From contig OU015527.1 in NCBI GenBank assembly GCA_907165065.1, positions 20,225,686 to 20,289,685 of the forward strand: 64,000 nt of DNA, read 5' to 3'. The position numbers were made by a program, and so were the translations under genes. Of the stretch, positions 51,817 to 62,571 are shown piece by piece. The number at the start of each line of letters is the position of its first letter. Position 1 is the stretch's first letter. Below the pieces are notes generated by a model. The model was not told the origin of the DNA, made no database searches, and was given only the letters and a program-made list of their open reading frames with translations. The DNA comes from Caprimulgus europaeus. Taxonomy: Eukaryota; Chordata; Aves; Caprimulgiformes; Caprimulgidae.

Positions 51817-52335
51817 TAAATAAAAGTTTTCAGTACCTCAAGCTTGTAAATAAAAAACCCTCAAAAATGTACATGTTTAGGAACCACAAAAAGACAAAAC
51901 CTGAAGTCCATAACATGCATTCAACATTTACTCCTTTGAAGTGAACTCCATCCACAGCCTCAAGGCAGAAATCTATTCAGTCATTTCCAGAACAGTGGTG
52001 GAGTCAGGCTCTGTCTTGAAAAGTATGTTGCTATAACATTACAGTACAGAAAACTTTGGTCCAACAGCACCATTTCAGAAATGTACATGTCTGTGACATC
52101 AATCTCTATGTAAAGCTGTCTTACTCCTGCCTCAGTAAAAACATTGTGAGTCTGGCTTAGAATCCACCTTTCATCAGCATCAGGAGCTACTAATAATTTA
52201 AAAGTCCCTGTGTAAACATCAGTACAGAGCATCCAGAAATGTGGATTATGTAAATTGTAAACTCCTTTTGCCACTGCTGCACCCTCTGGTAGCATTGAAG
52301 CATTGAGACATTCATTTGTTTTAGGATTTGAGTTC
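51817..52335 (-). pseudogene. SLC30A7: Broken copy of the SLC30A7 (zinc transporter ZnT7) 3' end
   Basis: Read on the minus strand, 52265-52086 encodes GVYNLHNPHFWMLCTDVY, then LLVAPDADERWILSQTH and AGVRQLYIEID. I recognise this as the cytosolic carboxyl-terminal domain of ZnT7, a Golgi zinc importer of the cation-diffusion-facilitator family. Upstream, about 52310-52269, another frame gives CYQRVQQWQ, the adjoining ZnT7 segment, so one extra base near 52265-52270 has shifted the frame. The expected stop after the final Met (52086-52088) is TAC instead of TAG, so the frame runs into former 3' UTR. Homology continues as UTR-like sequence to about 51817, where it abuts a CR1 element in the same orientation. 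Coding capacity is lost. It is most likely a 5'-truncated retrocopy; a genomic duplication of the last exon alone is the alternative. The upstream limit is uncertain. Confidence 0.8.
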
Positions 52336-53333
52336 CCTTTTTCCTGTACTTTGTTACTTAATCTCCCTTTTCTTCTTCCCTCTTTTTTCTATTTGTCTTT
52401 TCCGTTCACTGTTTCTCTCTTGTACCTTTTCTGCATTTTTGACTCAGCAGTCCAGTTCCTTCTTTCCTTCTACCTTATTCTTCTTTCCCATCACATTCTC
52501 TCATCCTGTTCTACTTTCTTGAACACTTCCTGATAATAATGATGATAAGTGACTCAGATGCTCTTCAACTGTACAATACTTTTTTTAACAGTTGGTTTAT
52601 AAGGCACCAAATATATGCTGTACTTGACACAATACAAAATAAAAATCTGTGGAGGTGACAGTTGGGGATTTAGTCCAAAACAAAGATAAGTACTGCTGTG
52701 TATATTGCAGAGCAAATAGTGCAGCGGTGCGCTGTTAATAGTTATCTCTTTCTGTGATGTCTTTCTAAGTTGACTTGATATTTCTTATTGCAAAACTTGA
52801 AAACATAGACTGTGTACTAGGCATGTGTAATATACTAAAGCGTACAAATGTAACATGCTAGATTGTTTTTTCTTCTTTTAAACAGTTTTCTTTTGGGTAT
52901 TTCTTAACTATAGTGTATTGAAAATGACTTTGGTTTATATGCTGTGTTAATTAACTGTCGTTAACAGTTAACTATTTACAACTGTTCAGTTGCTGTAATG
53001 TAAGGAATTTACATGTTGCACTCATGTTACTGAAGTTATACTCAGTCTAAAGTATGATTAGTACTTTGTAGCACAGGAAGATATTAGTAAACTTGGCAGA
53101 GATTATAACCTATAATCACTCTGATGTCTAATTTTCATGAAGCCAGAAAAGCATGATGATTATTTAGTTGATTAGTAATTCATTTATACTGAATAATGTG
53201 TTGAGCAGTGTTTGGAGTGAAATTTTTGTGCTGGGTCTCAATGGCTTTGTGACATTGATTTTCTTTTGCTTTTCTCTAATAGTAGATAAAACCTGAAGCC
53301 ACTTAAAGTCAGGAGAATTTATTAGTTTTAAAT
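52336..53333. other. DTWD2 intron, pyrimidine-rich then unique
   Basis: From 52336 to about 52530 the plus strand is strongly C/T-rich and gives chance serine/phenylalanine/leucine-rich ORFs. The rest is AT-rich with no supported feature. Confidence 0.45.
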
Positions 53334-53389
53334 TGTACATATATACTGCCTCCTAACACTTACGTGTTAGGAGGCAGTGTATATGTATA
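53334..53389. repeat. Long near-perfect inverted repeat (hairpin)
   Basis: The left arm (53334-53359) and right arm (53364-53389) pair over 26 bases around the loop TTAC (53360-53363). The core ctgcctcctaacac / gtgttaggaggcag is perfect. The only non-Watson-Crick positions are T53344/G53379 and G53335/T53388, both G-U wobble in RNA on one strand. Confidence 0.9.
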
Positions 53390-55925
53390 CACACCTTAAA
53401 ATGTTTATTTACTTGAGATTAAAATTGTCATAGAAACAGAAGTTTTCATGAGTCTCTTCATATTCTAATATTGGGGAATAGTATTATTTCAGGTACTATT
53501 AGTTGAGGCTCTTGGGAATTTGTAGGTGTACCTTTGAGTACAACTTGTTTAAAAGGAAAAATATTTTCAAGATATGAGAAACTTAAGAAAATTTGGAGAT
53601 TAGTATCACTGAAGTTTCTGTCTCTCTTACACAGGATATTAAAGTATTTAACTACCTTTAAATTTATGGTTAACTTATTCAGTTAAGACCTGAATTTAAA
53701 ACTGCTGGGCTGACAAATGTTGTTGAGAATAACTGGTGCTAGACTGTAAAAAATTCCATTTAGTTAGCAGTCAGGTAGGATTAATTTCCTTTTTAGCATG
53801 TGTTGGTCTCAGAATATATACTGGAGTCAAATAACCCTTATCTTTTTTTGATAGTTCTGTATTTTTAAACGATCCTCTGAAGTTAAAGCAGAACAAGGTG
53901 ATCTTTGACTCTCAAAAACCCAAAAGCTGATCCAGTCGGAGACAGGCAGTTGAGTATATTACTGCATGGAAGTAGTAAATTGTTTTCTGCAAAAGCTAGA
54001 TAGCAGAGATGATCTGAATACTCCCCCACCACTAGCTCGAAGATAAAATGCTTTTGCAAGCCTGTACCACTGACCTCCCGCACTTCTGCAGCCGTGGAAT
54101 GCAACTCACGGGGTTATGTCTTCCTTCCAGCCAGCTCACAACTCTTACGTGTCATTGCAGGAATTTGGGATTTAACAGTTCTTCAGTTTTTTATCCCAGG
54201 TCAAAGAATATTAATTGGACATTAGCCTTTTCCTTGAAAGTTGTGATCCCACTAGTCTGTGATGGAAGAGGTTATTAAGATAATGTCCTTCTTAATCTTT
54301 TGTTGCTGACATTAATAATAGCAATTTAATAAGCCTTTTGAAAGAAGACCTATGAGTAGTTTTGCAACATAGGCCCAGATCTGCAATCTCTGTGCCCAGA
54401 ATGTAGTACAGAAGGGTCTGTGAAAAAGATTTAAAGTTCATCCATGTATTCACTACCTTATAGTGTCCACCCTGAAATGCTTATATCCCTCTCCATCTGA
54501 TAGTGAATATTCTCATACTTGACTTCCACCTACTAAAAAGGGTTCTCAGGTCAAAAATTGCTCTGCAATTGGCATGCCACCTCCATGTCTCCCTCTGTGA
54601 CACTAGAGAATCATGTCAACATTAAACCGGTTGCATTTAGAACCAGACTGGGACAAAGTGTGTGGCCACACAAGAAAATATGGCTCAGAAATTGTAACTC
54701 TGCATAAATAAACTTTTATAGAAACCTGGGTATCTTTTATGACAGTGCAGGTATCATATGCTTTTGTATTAAAAGAGAGAATTATTTATTGTAAAAGTTA
54801 AACTCATTAAATATTAGAAATACTGACATTAAAGTGGGTTTCGTATATTTACTTTTTCCTTTGGTGGGCTAGAACAACATTGGCATAGTTTTCCTTCATT
54901 AGGGCTTTTGTCTTATTCAGGTCCAGGATGAATGTTTCATTAGTGTCTACAATTCCCAATCCTGTATTCTGTTTTACCCCTACCACTAGAATTGACCCAA
55001 CCTGCTTTTCAAATATACTATCAGTTTCTCAAAGGTGCTTCTATAAATGTTGCAATAGCCAAGGTCTTCATAAACATTTGTGCACTTTTTTATATCCTTT
55101 CTGAATTAAGTGAGTACTATTCCCAGCATATAAGGTGGCAAATTGAAGTCAAGAACCATGGAAGTTAAAAATGGGCACTTAATTTGATGCCCAGTATAAG
55201 TAACTTGATTTTCCTATGTGCTCAGAAGAGTCACATTTTACTTGGTAGGAACTCAGCTTCTGCTGGGTGCAGTTACATTTGTGATAGCTTGACACATCTG
55301 CACATGAGGTCTCACGATACTGAGTCAGGCAACCAGAAAATGAAGAATCTACAATTAGGAATCACTTGAGATAAATTTGTTTTGTGTGGCTTCATTAGTC
55401 CTACATAAGATTGCTGGGCAGAAGCAGGGATACAGTCCAGTCTTCAGGATAGCAGTCCAGCTACCTTGATCATAAGTCCCTCCTTTCTTTCTAAAACCCT
55501 ACCTCAAGGTATTTTAGTGCAAGCACAAACAGCATAGTTATTGTTACTTATTTTATCACAGCTTGTTGGCTGAGCCAGAGTAATTGATTGTAGTCCATTG
55601 CTAAGGTCAACTTAAAGCTTTAACTTACAGTAATGTAGCTGAGGCTGAAGTCAGAATTGAGTGGGTCCAAGGAGGAAGTAAGGGATAACAGCAGGTATGT
55701 GGATGTATGTCTTCTATGTGGCTTCTTTTTAGTACATCTCTTATTCAGCTGTGTCCTCTGTGTCTCCAAAGGTTAAATTTTATCAGTATTTATCATCCAA
55801 ATTATATTTTACTATCATTTTAAGTAGTCCTTGAGTACAAAACTTGGAATAATTGATGTCTCTGAAATAGCTTACTAAAAGGTTGGGGTTTTTTTGTCTC
55901 CCTCTACCCCTTCGTCTTTCTACAG
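53390..55925. other. DTWD2 last intron, remainder
   Basis: Unique AT-rich sequence. The last 40 bases form a strong pyrimidine tract for the terminal acceptor. No other feature is supported. Confidence 0.5.
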
Positions 55926-56096
55926 ACTATACTCCGTCCACTTCAGGCTTTATGCTCTTTCCAGCTTCAGCATGGTGCCCAGATCCATCACAGCAAGGAG
56001 CATCTTCTCAAAAATGGCTTATATGACAAGCCAATGCCAAGGAATAAGCGCAAACTCAGAAGAATGGAGCTTTTGGTGAATAATGTTAAAATATAA
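55926..56096 (+). CDS. DTWD2: DTWD2 terminal coding exon
   Basis: This is the last coding exon, with 56 codons and a TAA stop at 56094-56096. It reads [17 protein letters not shown], then [16 protein letters not shown], and ends in the basic tail [17 protein letters not shown]. The tail is characteristic of the DTWD2 carboxyl terminus; the basic cluster is plausibly a tRNA-contacting region (inference). The acceptor is ctttctacag, preceded by a long strong pyrimidine tract from about 55888. The stop position agrees with the usual length of the family, and an AATAAA follows 88 bases later. Together with the two upstream exons this gives about 162 of the roughly 300 residues expected for the protein, so the gene is partial in this window only because its 5' part lies outside. 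Nothing suggests a pseudogene. Confidence 0.94.
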   Translation, partial: TILRPLQALCSFQLQHGAQIHHSKEHLLKNGLYDKPMPRNKRKLRRMELLVNNVKI

Positions 56097-56184
56097 GAAA
56101 ACTGTACTGACAGTACAGTGGAATTATTTGCAGCTAGCAAATGAATATGAGTCTGGATTTGATCCAAACATTTGATTGTACTGT

Positions 56185-56190
56185 AATAAA
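56185..56190 (+). promoter_or_regulatory. DTWD2: Poly(A) signal of DTWD2
   Basis: The canonical hexamer AATAAA lies 88 bases downstream of the DTWD2 stop codon, so the proximal 3' UTR would be only about 110 bases, with cleavage expected near 56205. More AATAAA copies occur farther downstream (for example near 58111), so longer isoforms are possible. Confidence 0.7.
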
Positions 56191-56205
56191 ACAACTTGTA
56201 GATCC

Positions 56206-59200
56206 TTTATAGACAAAAGTTTATCTATCAATGTGACAAACAGTAATGGACAAGCTTTTTCATTTTTACAGTAGGCCAAGTACCTTTATTCAGGATTTAT
56301 AATGGAAGATCATTGTAATTTCCCATAGAAAAGAAGAAAACTGAGCATAATGTAGAGTTACATTATCTCTTGGGTGACAAGTATGATCCCCAATATGACT
56401 GGATAAGTTTGCTTTGGAGAAGCTTTTATTAGACAAGGAATATGAGTGGAAGGGTAAGGCCTCAGCATTTAGAAATATATTTAATTTCTACTGAGCATTT
56501 TAACTTCAGTGTCTAATTACAGTAGATTTTCAAACTGTAATTCCTTATATTAGTTCAGATGAACATAAGGCATGCTATTTCTATAGTTCTTTTTAACTGT
56601 GAGATTTTTATTTCTTACAATATTAATTCCTTTTTGCAAATCTGTATAAATTTTACAATTCAGTTGGGTTTAGTTCTCTCTCGGGCTTACAGTTAGGTTT
56701 AGTTTCTCTCTCAGGTTTAATTTTTAAGCTAAACCTGCGTATGTTTTTACCAGAATCTGAACACTTCCAACTTAAAAAAAAGTGAATAGAGAGAAAAGTG
56801 TTTTGGAATTACAACTCAGATGCTTCACTTTTACTTCAGCAAAACTACTGTTCTGCAGGAGGTAACACTTTGTGGATATGGATATGTCCTACTAATATCC
56901 TTACAAGCAATGCTTATGATACTAAGGAGTTAAACAAGCCCAGTGTAAACAGTGTTGTAAGTATCATGCAAAGACAATGATTATGTCTGGATACAACCTA
57001 CTAGCACAATTGCAGATCCATTAGATTCACATGTGTTATTTAATTAGTTCTCTTTTAATAGTGATAAAACTGTACCTCTTTCTAATGGGAATTGCTAGAA
57101 GTGGAAGAATTGGGTATTTTTACAAGCTTTGTGAAGTAATATTTTATGATCTGGTGGAAAGAAGAGGTGATATGAAAGTTTTGATATTCCTTTCTTCATG
57201 TTTATAAATGCCTCCTTCAGGAAACTGATTAAAATGCTTAATGTTTGTCTTTACTATCAGTTCAACTCTAGGAAACAACATGGAGCTAATTGGGTACTAA
57301 TTAGTCTTAGAAAAAGATATTTTGTCTTTAATTTATGAGCTGCAAGGCAAGAAACTACAGAAGTGGGGGGTGTAAACACAGCTAACCAATATATTGACTG
57401 AAAGCATTTCTGCAATTAACAAGAGAGGTCAAAATTAGGTCAGAGATTATTTTAGAAGTTTTAGTTAACCCTGAGCTAATAGTGACCTTTTGTTCAGGCA
57501 TGGATTAACAATTTAGTTGGTCTGGTTATGTTAGCAAAGTTTACATAACCTTTTTCTCTTCTCTTCTGGTCTAGATAAATCCTGCATCTATCACTAAATT
57601 CAGCAACCCTGAATTAGTTTTGACAAATCTGAAGCACAGTAGTGCTGTGTGATTAATGATAGTGTAGATGCACTTTTGTTCATGTTGCACCAGAGAAAGG
57701 ACATGGTTATTCCTGTAGTGAAGCACAGCGCGGCAATCTCCAGGCTGGTTTGGAGTCTGACATTGCAGTCCTGTGCAACTTGCATGTGCAGCCTTGTGTG
57801 TGACACTTGCCTCCACTTCTGGGGTTGGCATGGCTTGTGCTGGGCTGGGAGTCTGTTTCCCCTGTGTTCTGGGACATGGTCCGAGTATTCTTTAAGGAAA
57901 CAAGGGTATCAGTTAAACTTTTTCTGTTAATGCTGTATTTGTATATGTGGACAATGTTCAGATTTAATTTGTATATTTTAATTTGGTTTACCTTAGTTTA
58001 GATTAATCTAGAACAGCACTGTATCTTTTAAGATACATTGTGAAGATTTTCCTAGATAGGAGGCTAAATGTGTCTTTTCATAAATTGTGAGTTTATATTA
58101 CGGAACAGAAATAAATTTGTATTACAGCTTGGGATTAGACCTCTGCAAAAGGCCTTAGAATTACAGGATCAGAGAAATAGTTGTCTTAATTGAGTTGTAA
58201 TCCTACATTAAATACTCTTGTGCATGCAATCTGTGCAGAGTTTTCATGTTTTTCAGCAAAGGACAAATTCCATACAGCTTACAGTAAGCACTTTTCAGTT
58301 TTGTGGCTTCCTCTTGTTCTTCTAATTTTGCTCCTGTGATTAACAGGATTTGTAGTATCTAATACTAGATTCATGGAAGCCTTTAATTGCTAATTTCCTG
58401 TGTTGTATAGTACTAGATCAATCTCTGTGCAGCAGTTGCTGAAGAAATGAAAACCAATTCATTGCAAATCTTCAGGCATTTTATTTTTTTAGTTTTTTGT
58501 GTGTCCCATCTCAGCTATATTGTGATCATTTAGATGCAACACAGTGGTCATGTGAAGTTCAATTTCAGATTTGTTTGAAGCTGTTAAACATAACATATTA
58601 TACTTTTTAAAAAATGGTTTTGGTGGAACTTACATGGCTTTAAAAATACACACAATGTAAGAGGAAGAGTTTAGAAAGTTTGTTTTCAGGTCTTTTGGAT
58701 TCAGATTTTATCTCTGAATACATTACCTCAAAGAAATGGGTACTCTGAAGTCCAAACTCTTTTGTTGGAAGTTGTGCATGATAAACTAGCACTCTTTGCA
58801 AAGCAATGTCGTTAGAATGAGTTTAATTCACAATTCTACTTTTTTGCTGTAATGGTCAATCTGTTTCATTATTCACTTACCAAAAGATCAATGAGTCAAA
58901 CCCACCAGTCTAACAAGATAGTGTTTAAAAAAAAAAAGGAATATGTTTACTTCTATTGTTTGGTCCTATGTCTTTGTCCACTTTGTACTTCCAAATATTG
59001 CTACTAAAATGAAATCTGCCTTCCGTGTGCCACTATGTTGTGCTTTGGGTAACTGATGACATGGATACCAGTTTTGAACACATGAACACATGTACAAATT
59101 TTACAGAGGTGGGTGTTGTAAAGTCTCCGTGTTTTCATAATCTGTAAGGCAAAGTTTAAGAAAAAAGACAAAGCTAGAAATCTTCCAAAATAAGAACACA

Positions 59201-61423
59201 ACCTTCACACACCTTTTGTTTAGAAAGCTTTCAAATTAAAAGTGTAGAGATGCTCAGGACAAATATAAACTTGTTTTTCTTCAATATTTTACTTGCATTG
59301 CCTCATAATGCCACTGGAATTCCATCTGGAAGATGTTGTTACCATACTACCAAGAAATTACTCTTTACGTAGTTTTCCTTTAAATAAAAATAAAACTTTT
59401 CAAGTTACTTCAAAAGGGGCAAAATTATTTTAAGACCAAGACTGTTCTTCTCAATTGTTACGTTGGATAAAAGAGTTCTTATGCTGCATTATTTTCTACA
59501 ACTTCCCTGCATCTTTTGAAGTTTAATTAAAACCTCAACTTTTTAAAAGGAATAGTGGTTCATGCTTTTCTTGTAAGGTTTCTGTTTATTATTCCTACAC
59601 ACATGAATGCACATAAATTATATATTTGTTTCTGCTTTGAAGCAATAAAAGATCTAATTTACTGTGATCATGTGCCACTGTGTCTGTACAGAACTGAATT
59701 TGTTCACATGTGCTGGTATTACAAAGAGGTAAGCCTAGTCCTTCTTTGTGCCTTTTTTAACACCATTCAGTTAGTTAATGAAGAGATGTGGCTTCTCCTA
59801 TGCGATTTAAAGAAAAAGATTCCTTTGTTGTCCATTGAAACCTTCATGAAGACTTTTCTCAAGCATTTCCATTTCAGAGCTGTGTTCTCACTTTCTGCAG
59901 TAGTAGCTGACTCCTATTTGCTACCCTAAAAACACACTCATCTTCCCACACTCTAGCATCCGCCAAGCACTGCATCTCCAGCTCAGTCCCCTGCTAGAAG
60001 TAATTATCTGAACATCCCATATCTCACCCACATCTTGTCCTTCTCAAATTTGTTGTACTAAATTTTTTTTTAAAAAAGATCTTACTGTTCACATCCAGCC
60101 ATTCCTCATCTCCCTGCTACAAAGCCTGTGCTTCATACACCCTTAGTTAGCAGGCTTGTTCCTTGTGTCCCTTGTCACAATCCCTCCAAAGCCCCAACAT
60201 TTCGCGTCCTGAGAGCTGCTGCTTTTGTGGTGGGGGGCAAATGGCAAGGGGAAGTAAAGAGAGGAGGAGAGAAAGTTCTGTGTTTTAAGAAGTTGAATAA
60301 GAGACTCAGACGAAAGTTGCTTCTGTTGCTAGGGTGTGGCTGCTGTAAAGCTTGATACTCATTTGTATGGCTTGGTGTTCACTTAATACGAGAATTGTCT
60401 TAACATTTTGGCTTGTTTGTGGACTATTTCATAAGGCAACTGCTTTTTTTTGCTGGTTTAAGATTCACTGAATATTTCTTTGGATCCCTTTGTATTTCAT
60501 AAAAGATGCTAACTAGTTTTCTATGTGAGAAGTACTTTTATTACTAAGCAACAGAAAAATTGCTATACCTATGAGACAGCAATGCTTGCACAGTTGTGGC
60601 TTAAGTTGATATATATACACCAATTGACCTGATTGGACAATGCATAACTGCACATTTTCTGTCATGGATGTAAAAAGCAGCAGATGCTCAGTTGGAAGTA
60701 GCTTTGAATTGTTCTCTCTGCCTATGTAAGTAACAATTAAAAACCTCAGTAGCTGTAACAGACCATATGCTGTGCTAATGGCCTACTGTGCCTATAAGGA
60801 CAGGTAACATATTTTAGCTTTTATAGCTGGACTGAAACTGAGACTTCATCTGGCATATTAAGGATTCTTTTGGGCTTGAATACTAGGATCTACTGTCAGT
60901 AAAAGGTGTATCAAAGAGTAGAAGATTTAAAGCACATTAAGATGTACCTGCTCCTCTATGTGTTAGTGAAAGAGAGCAACTTAGAATATTTGACAAATTA
61001 ATAATATATAAACCTTTTGCTTGTATACATGCATGTAAATGTAGATCATGTGTTTACAAAACACATAAGTAATTATTATAAGTTATCACATTCTTTTAAA
61101 GAGTTCGTAAAAGTAAAATTAAATATCTATTTTAAAAGTGCTTTTTAAATGTATTTTTAAGTGGATGTGTTGAGAAATGGGTCATATATTGGTTATGATT
61201 AAGCATTATCAGAATTGTGGTAATTTACATTATGTATTAATCTTCTCTGTAGTTACTAGCAGAAGGTAGTAAGGAAAAAGTATACTGTAATATATTAATT
61301 TATCAATTTATGGCACTTTATTATACTTGAAGTAGTCCTCTAATGTATTTTAACTTTACACAAAATGAAGTTCCCTATTCTTTTCAAGGATTAGATAGGG
61401 TGTCTTGAGCCAGTGCTAGATGT
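56206..61423. other. Downstream intergenic sequence
   Basis: No gene, RNA gene or transposon is recognised. It contains a 29/30-bp direct repeat (56661-56719), an A-run near 58927, and short chance ORFs such as 59555-59929 that show no family features. Confidence 0.45.
56661..56719. repeat. Two-copy direct repeat of about 29 bp
   Basis: The units at 56661-56689 and 56690-56719 share cagtt-gg-ttagtt and tctctct-ggtt blocks, with a few substitutions and one indel. Confidence 0.7.
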
Positions 61424-61428
61424 GCTGG

Positions 61429-62566
61429 TGTATTGGGTTTGCATGGCAAGGTTTTGGTAGCAGTGGGGGGACATGGGGTGGCTTCTGTGAGAGAAGCTGC
61501 CAGAAGCTTCCCCCATGTCCGACCCGACACAGCCAATGCCAGTGGCTACAAGAACGGACCCGCCGCTGGCCAAGGCCGAGCCCATCAGTAACGCCTCTGT
61601 GATAACAGAATTAAGAAAAGAAAAAAGGAAGAGAGGAAAAAAAAGCTGCACACTTTGCAGCTGGAGAGAGGAGTGAGAAGATGTAAGAGAAACAACTCCA
61701 CAGACACCAAGACCAGTGAAGAAGGAGGGGGAGGAGGTGCTCCAGGCACCAGAGCAGAGATTCCCCCACAGCCTGTGGTGAAGACCATGGTGAGGCAGGC
61801 TGTCCCCCTGCAGTCCATAGAGGTCCATGGTGGAGAAGATGACCACCTGTAGCCTGTGGAGGACCCCATGCCGGAGCAGGTGGATACCTGAAGGAGGCTG
61901 TGACCCCGTGGGAAGCCCGCGCTGGAGCAGGTTCCTGTCAGGACCTGTAGCCCGTGAAGAGAGGAGCCCACGCTGGAGCAGGTTTGCTGGCAGGACTTGT
62001 GACCCCATGGGGGACTCGCGCTGGAGCAGTCCCTCCCTGAAGGACTGCACCCCATGGAATGGACCCATGCTAAAGCAGTTCGTGAGGAACTGTCAGTCAT
62101 GGGAAGGACTCACGCTGGAGAAGTTGGTGGAGGACTGTCTCCCATGAGAGGGACCCCACGCTGGTGTGGGGGAAGGAGTCCTCCCCCTGAGGAGGAAGAA
62201 GCGGCAGAAACGTGTGATGAACTGACCCCAACCCCATTCCCTGTTCCCCTGTGCTGCTGGGGGAGGAGGTGGAAATCAGGAGAGAAGTTAAACCCGGGAA
62301 GAAGGGAGGGATGGGGGAGGTGTTTTAAGATTTGGTTTTACTTCTCATTCTCCTCTAATTTTGATTGGTAATAAAGTAAATTTGTTTTTTCCCCCAAGTC
62401 AAGTCTGTTTTGCCCGTGCCAGTAACTGGTGAGTGATCTCTCTCCGTCCTTATCTCCACCCACGAGCTTTTTGTTATATTTTTGTCCCCCTGCCCAGTTG
62501 AGGAGGGGGAGTGACAGAGTGGGCTTTGGTGGGCATCCAGCCTCTAGTCAGGGTCAACCCCCCACA
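61429..62566 (+). mobile_element. Long solo LTR of an avian endogenous retrovirus
   Basis: A 1138-bp LTR begins TGTATTGGGTTTGCATGG and ends gggtcaaccccccaca. It is flanked by the 5-bp duplication GCTGG (61424-61428 and 62567-62571). It is GC-richer than its surroundings. An AATAAA at 62370-62375 supports plus orientation, and the 3' part has gaggagggggagtgacagag as in other avian ERVL-type LTRs. No internal viral genes are present. The clean ends and duplication indicate a fairly young insertion. Confidence 0.9.
61860..62175. repeat. Imperfect tandem array inside the LTR
   Basis: About six to seven diverged units of about 45-60 bases each carry an (a/g)cgctggagcag core, next to accccatgg-type and aggactgt-type blocks. 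The array produces long open frames on both strands, for example minus 62068-61391, which are not genes. Confidence 0.8.
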
Positions 62567-62571
62567 GCTGG

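Noticed and set aside
51981..52295. The SLC30A7-like frame as a live exon of a functional zinc transporter
   Set aside because: One extra base near 52265-52270 breaks the frame, the stop codon is lost, and the rest of the gene is absent.
52303..52533. Open frames rich in Phe, Leu and Ser
   Set aside because: They are low-complexity translations of a C/T-rich tract, with no conserved domain.
59555..59929. 124-codon plus-strand ORF downstream of DTWD2
   Set aside because: It begins with a non-ATG codon, shows no domain or signal I recognise, and its composition matches the surrounding AT-rich DNA.
61391..62068. 225-codon open frame on the minus strand
   Set aside because: It lies almost entirely in the solo LTR and is produced by its GC-rich tandem array. 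Overlapping frames on both strands are equally open and no protein family is recognised.
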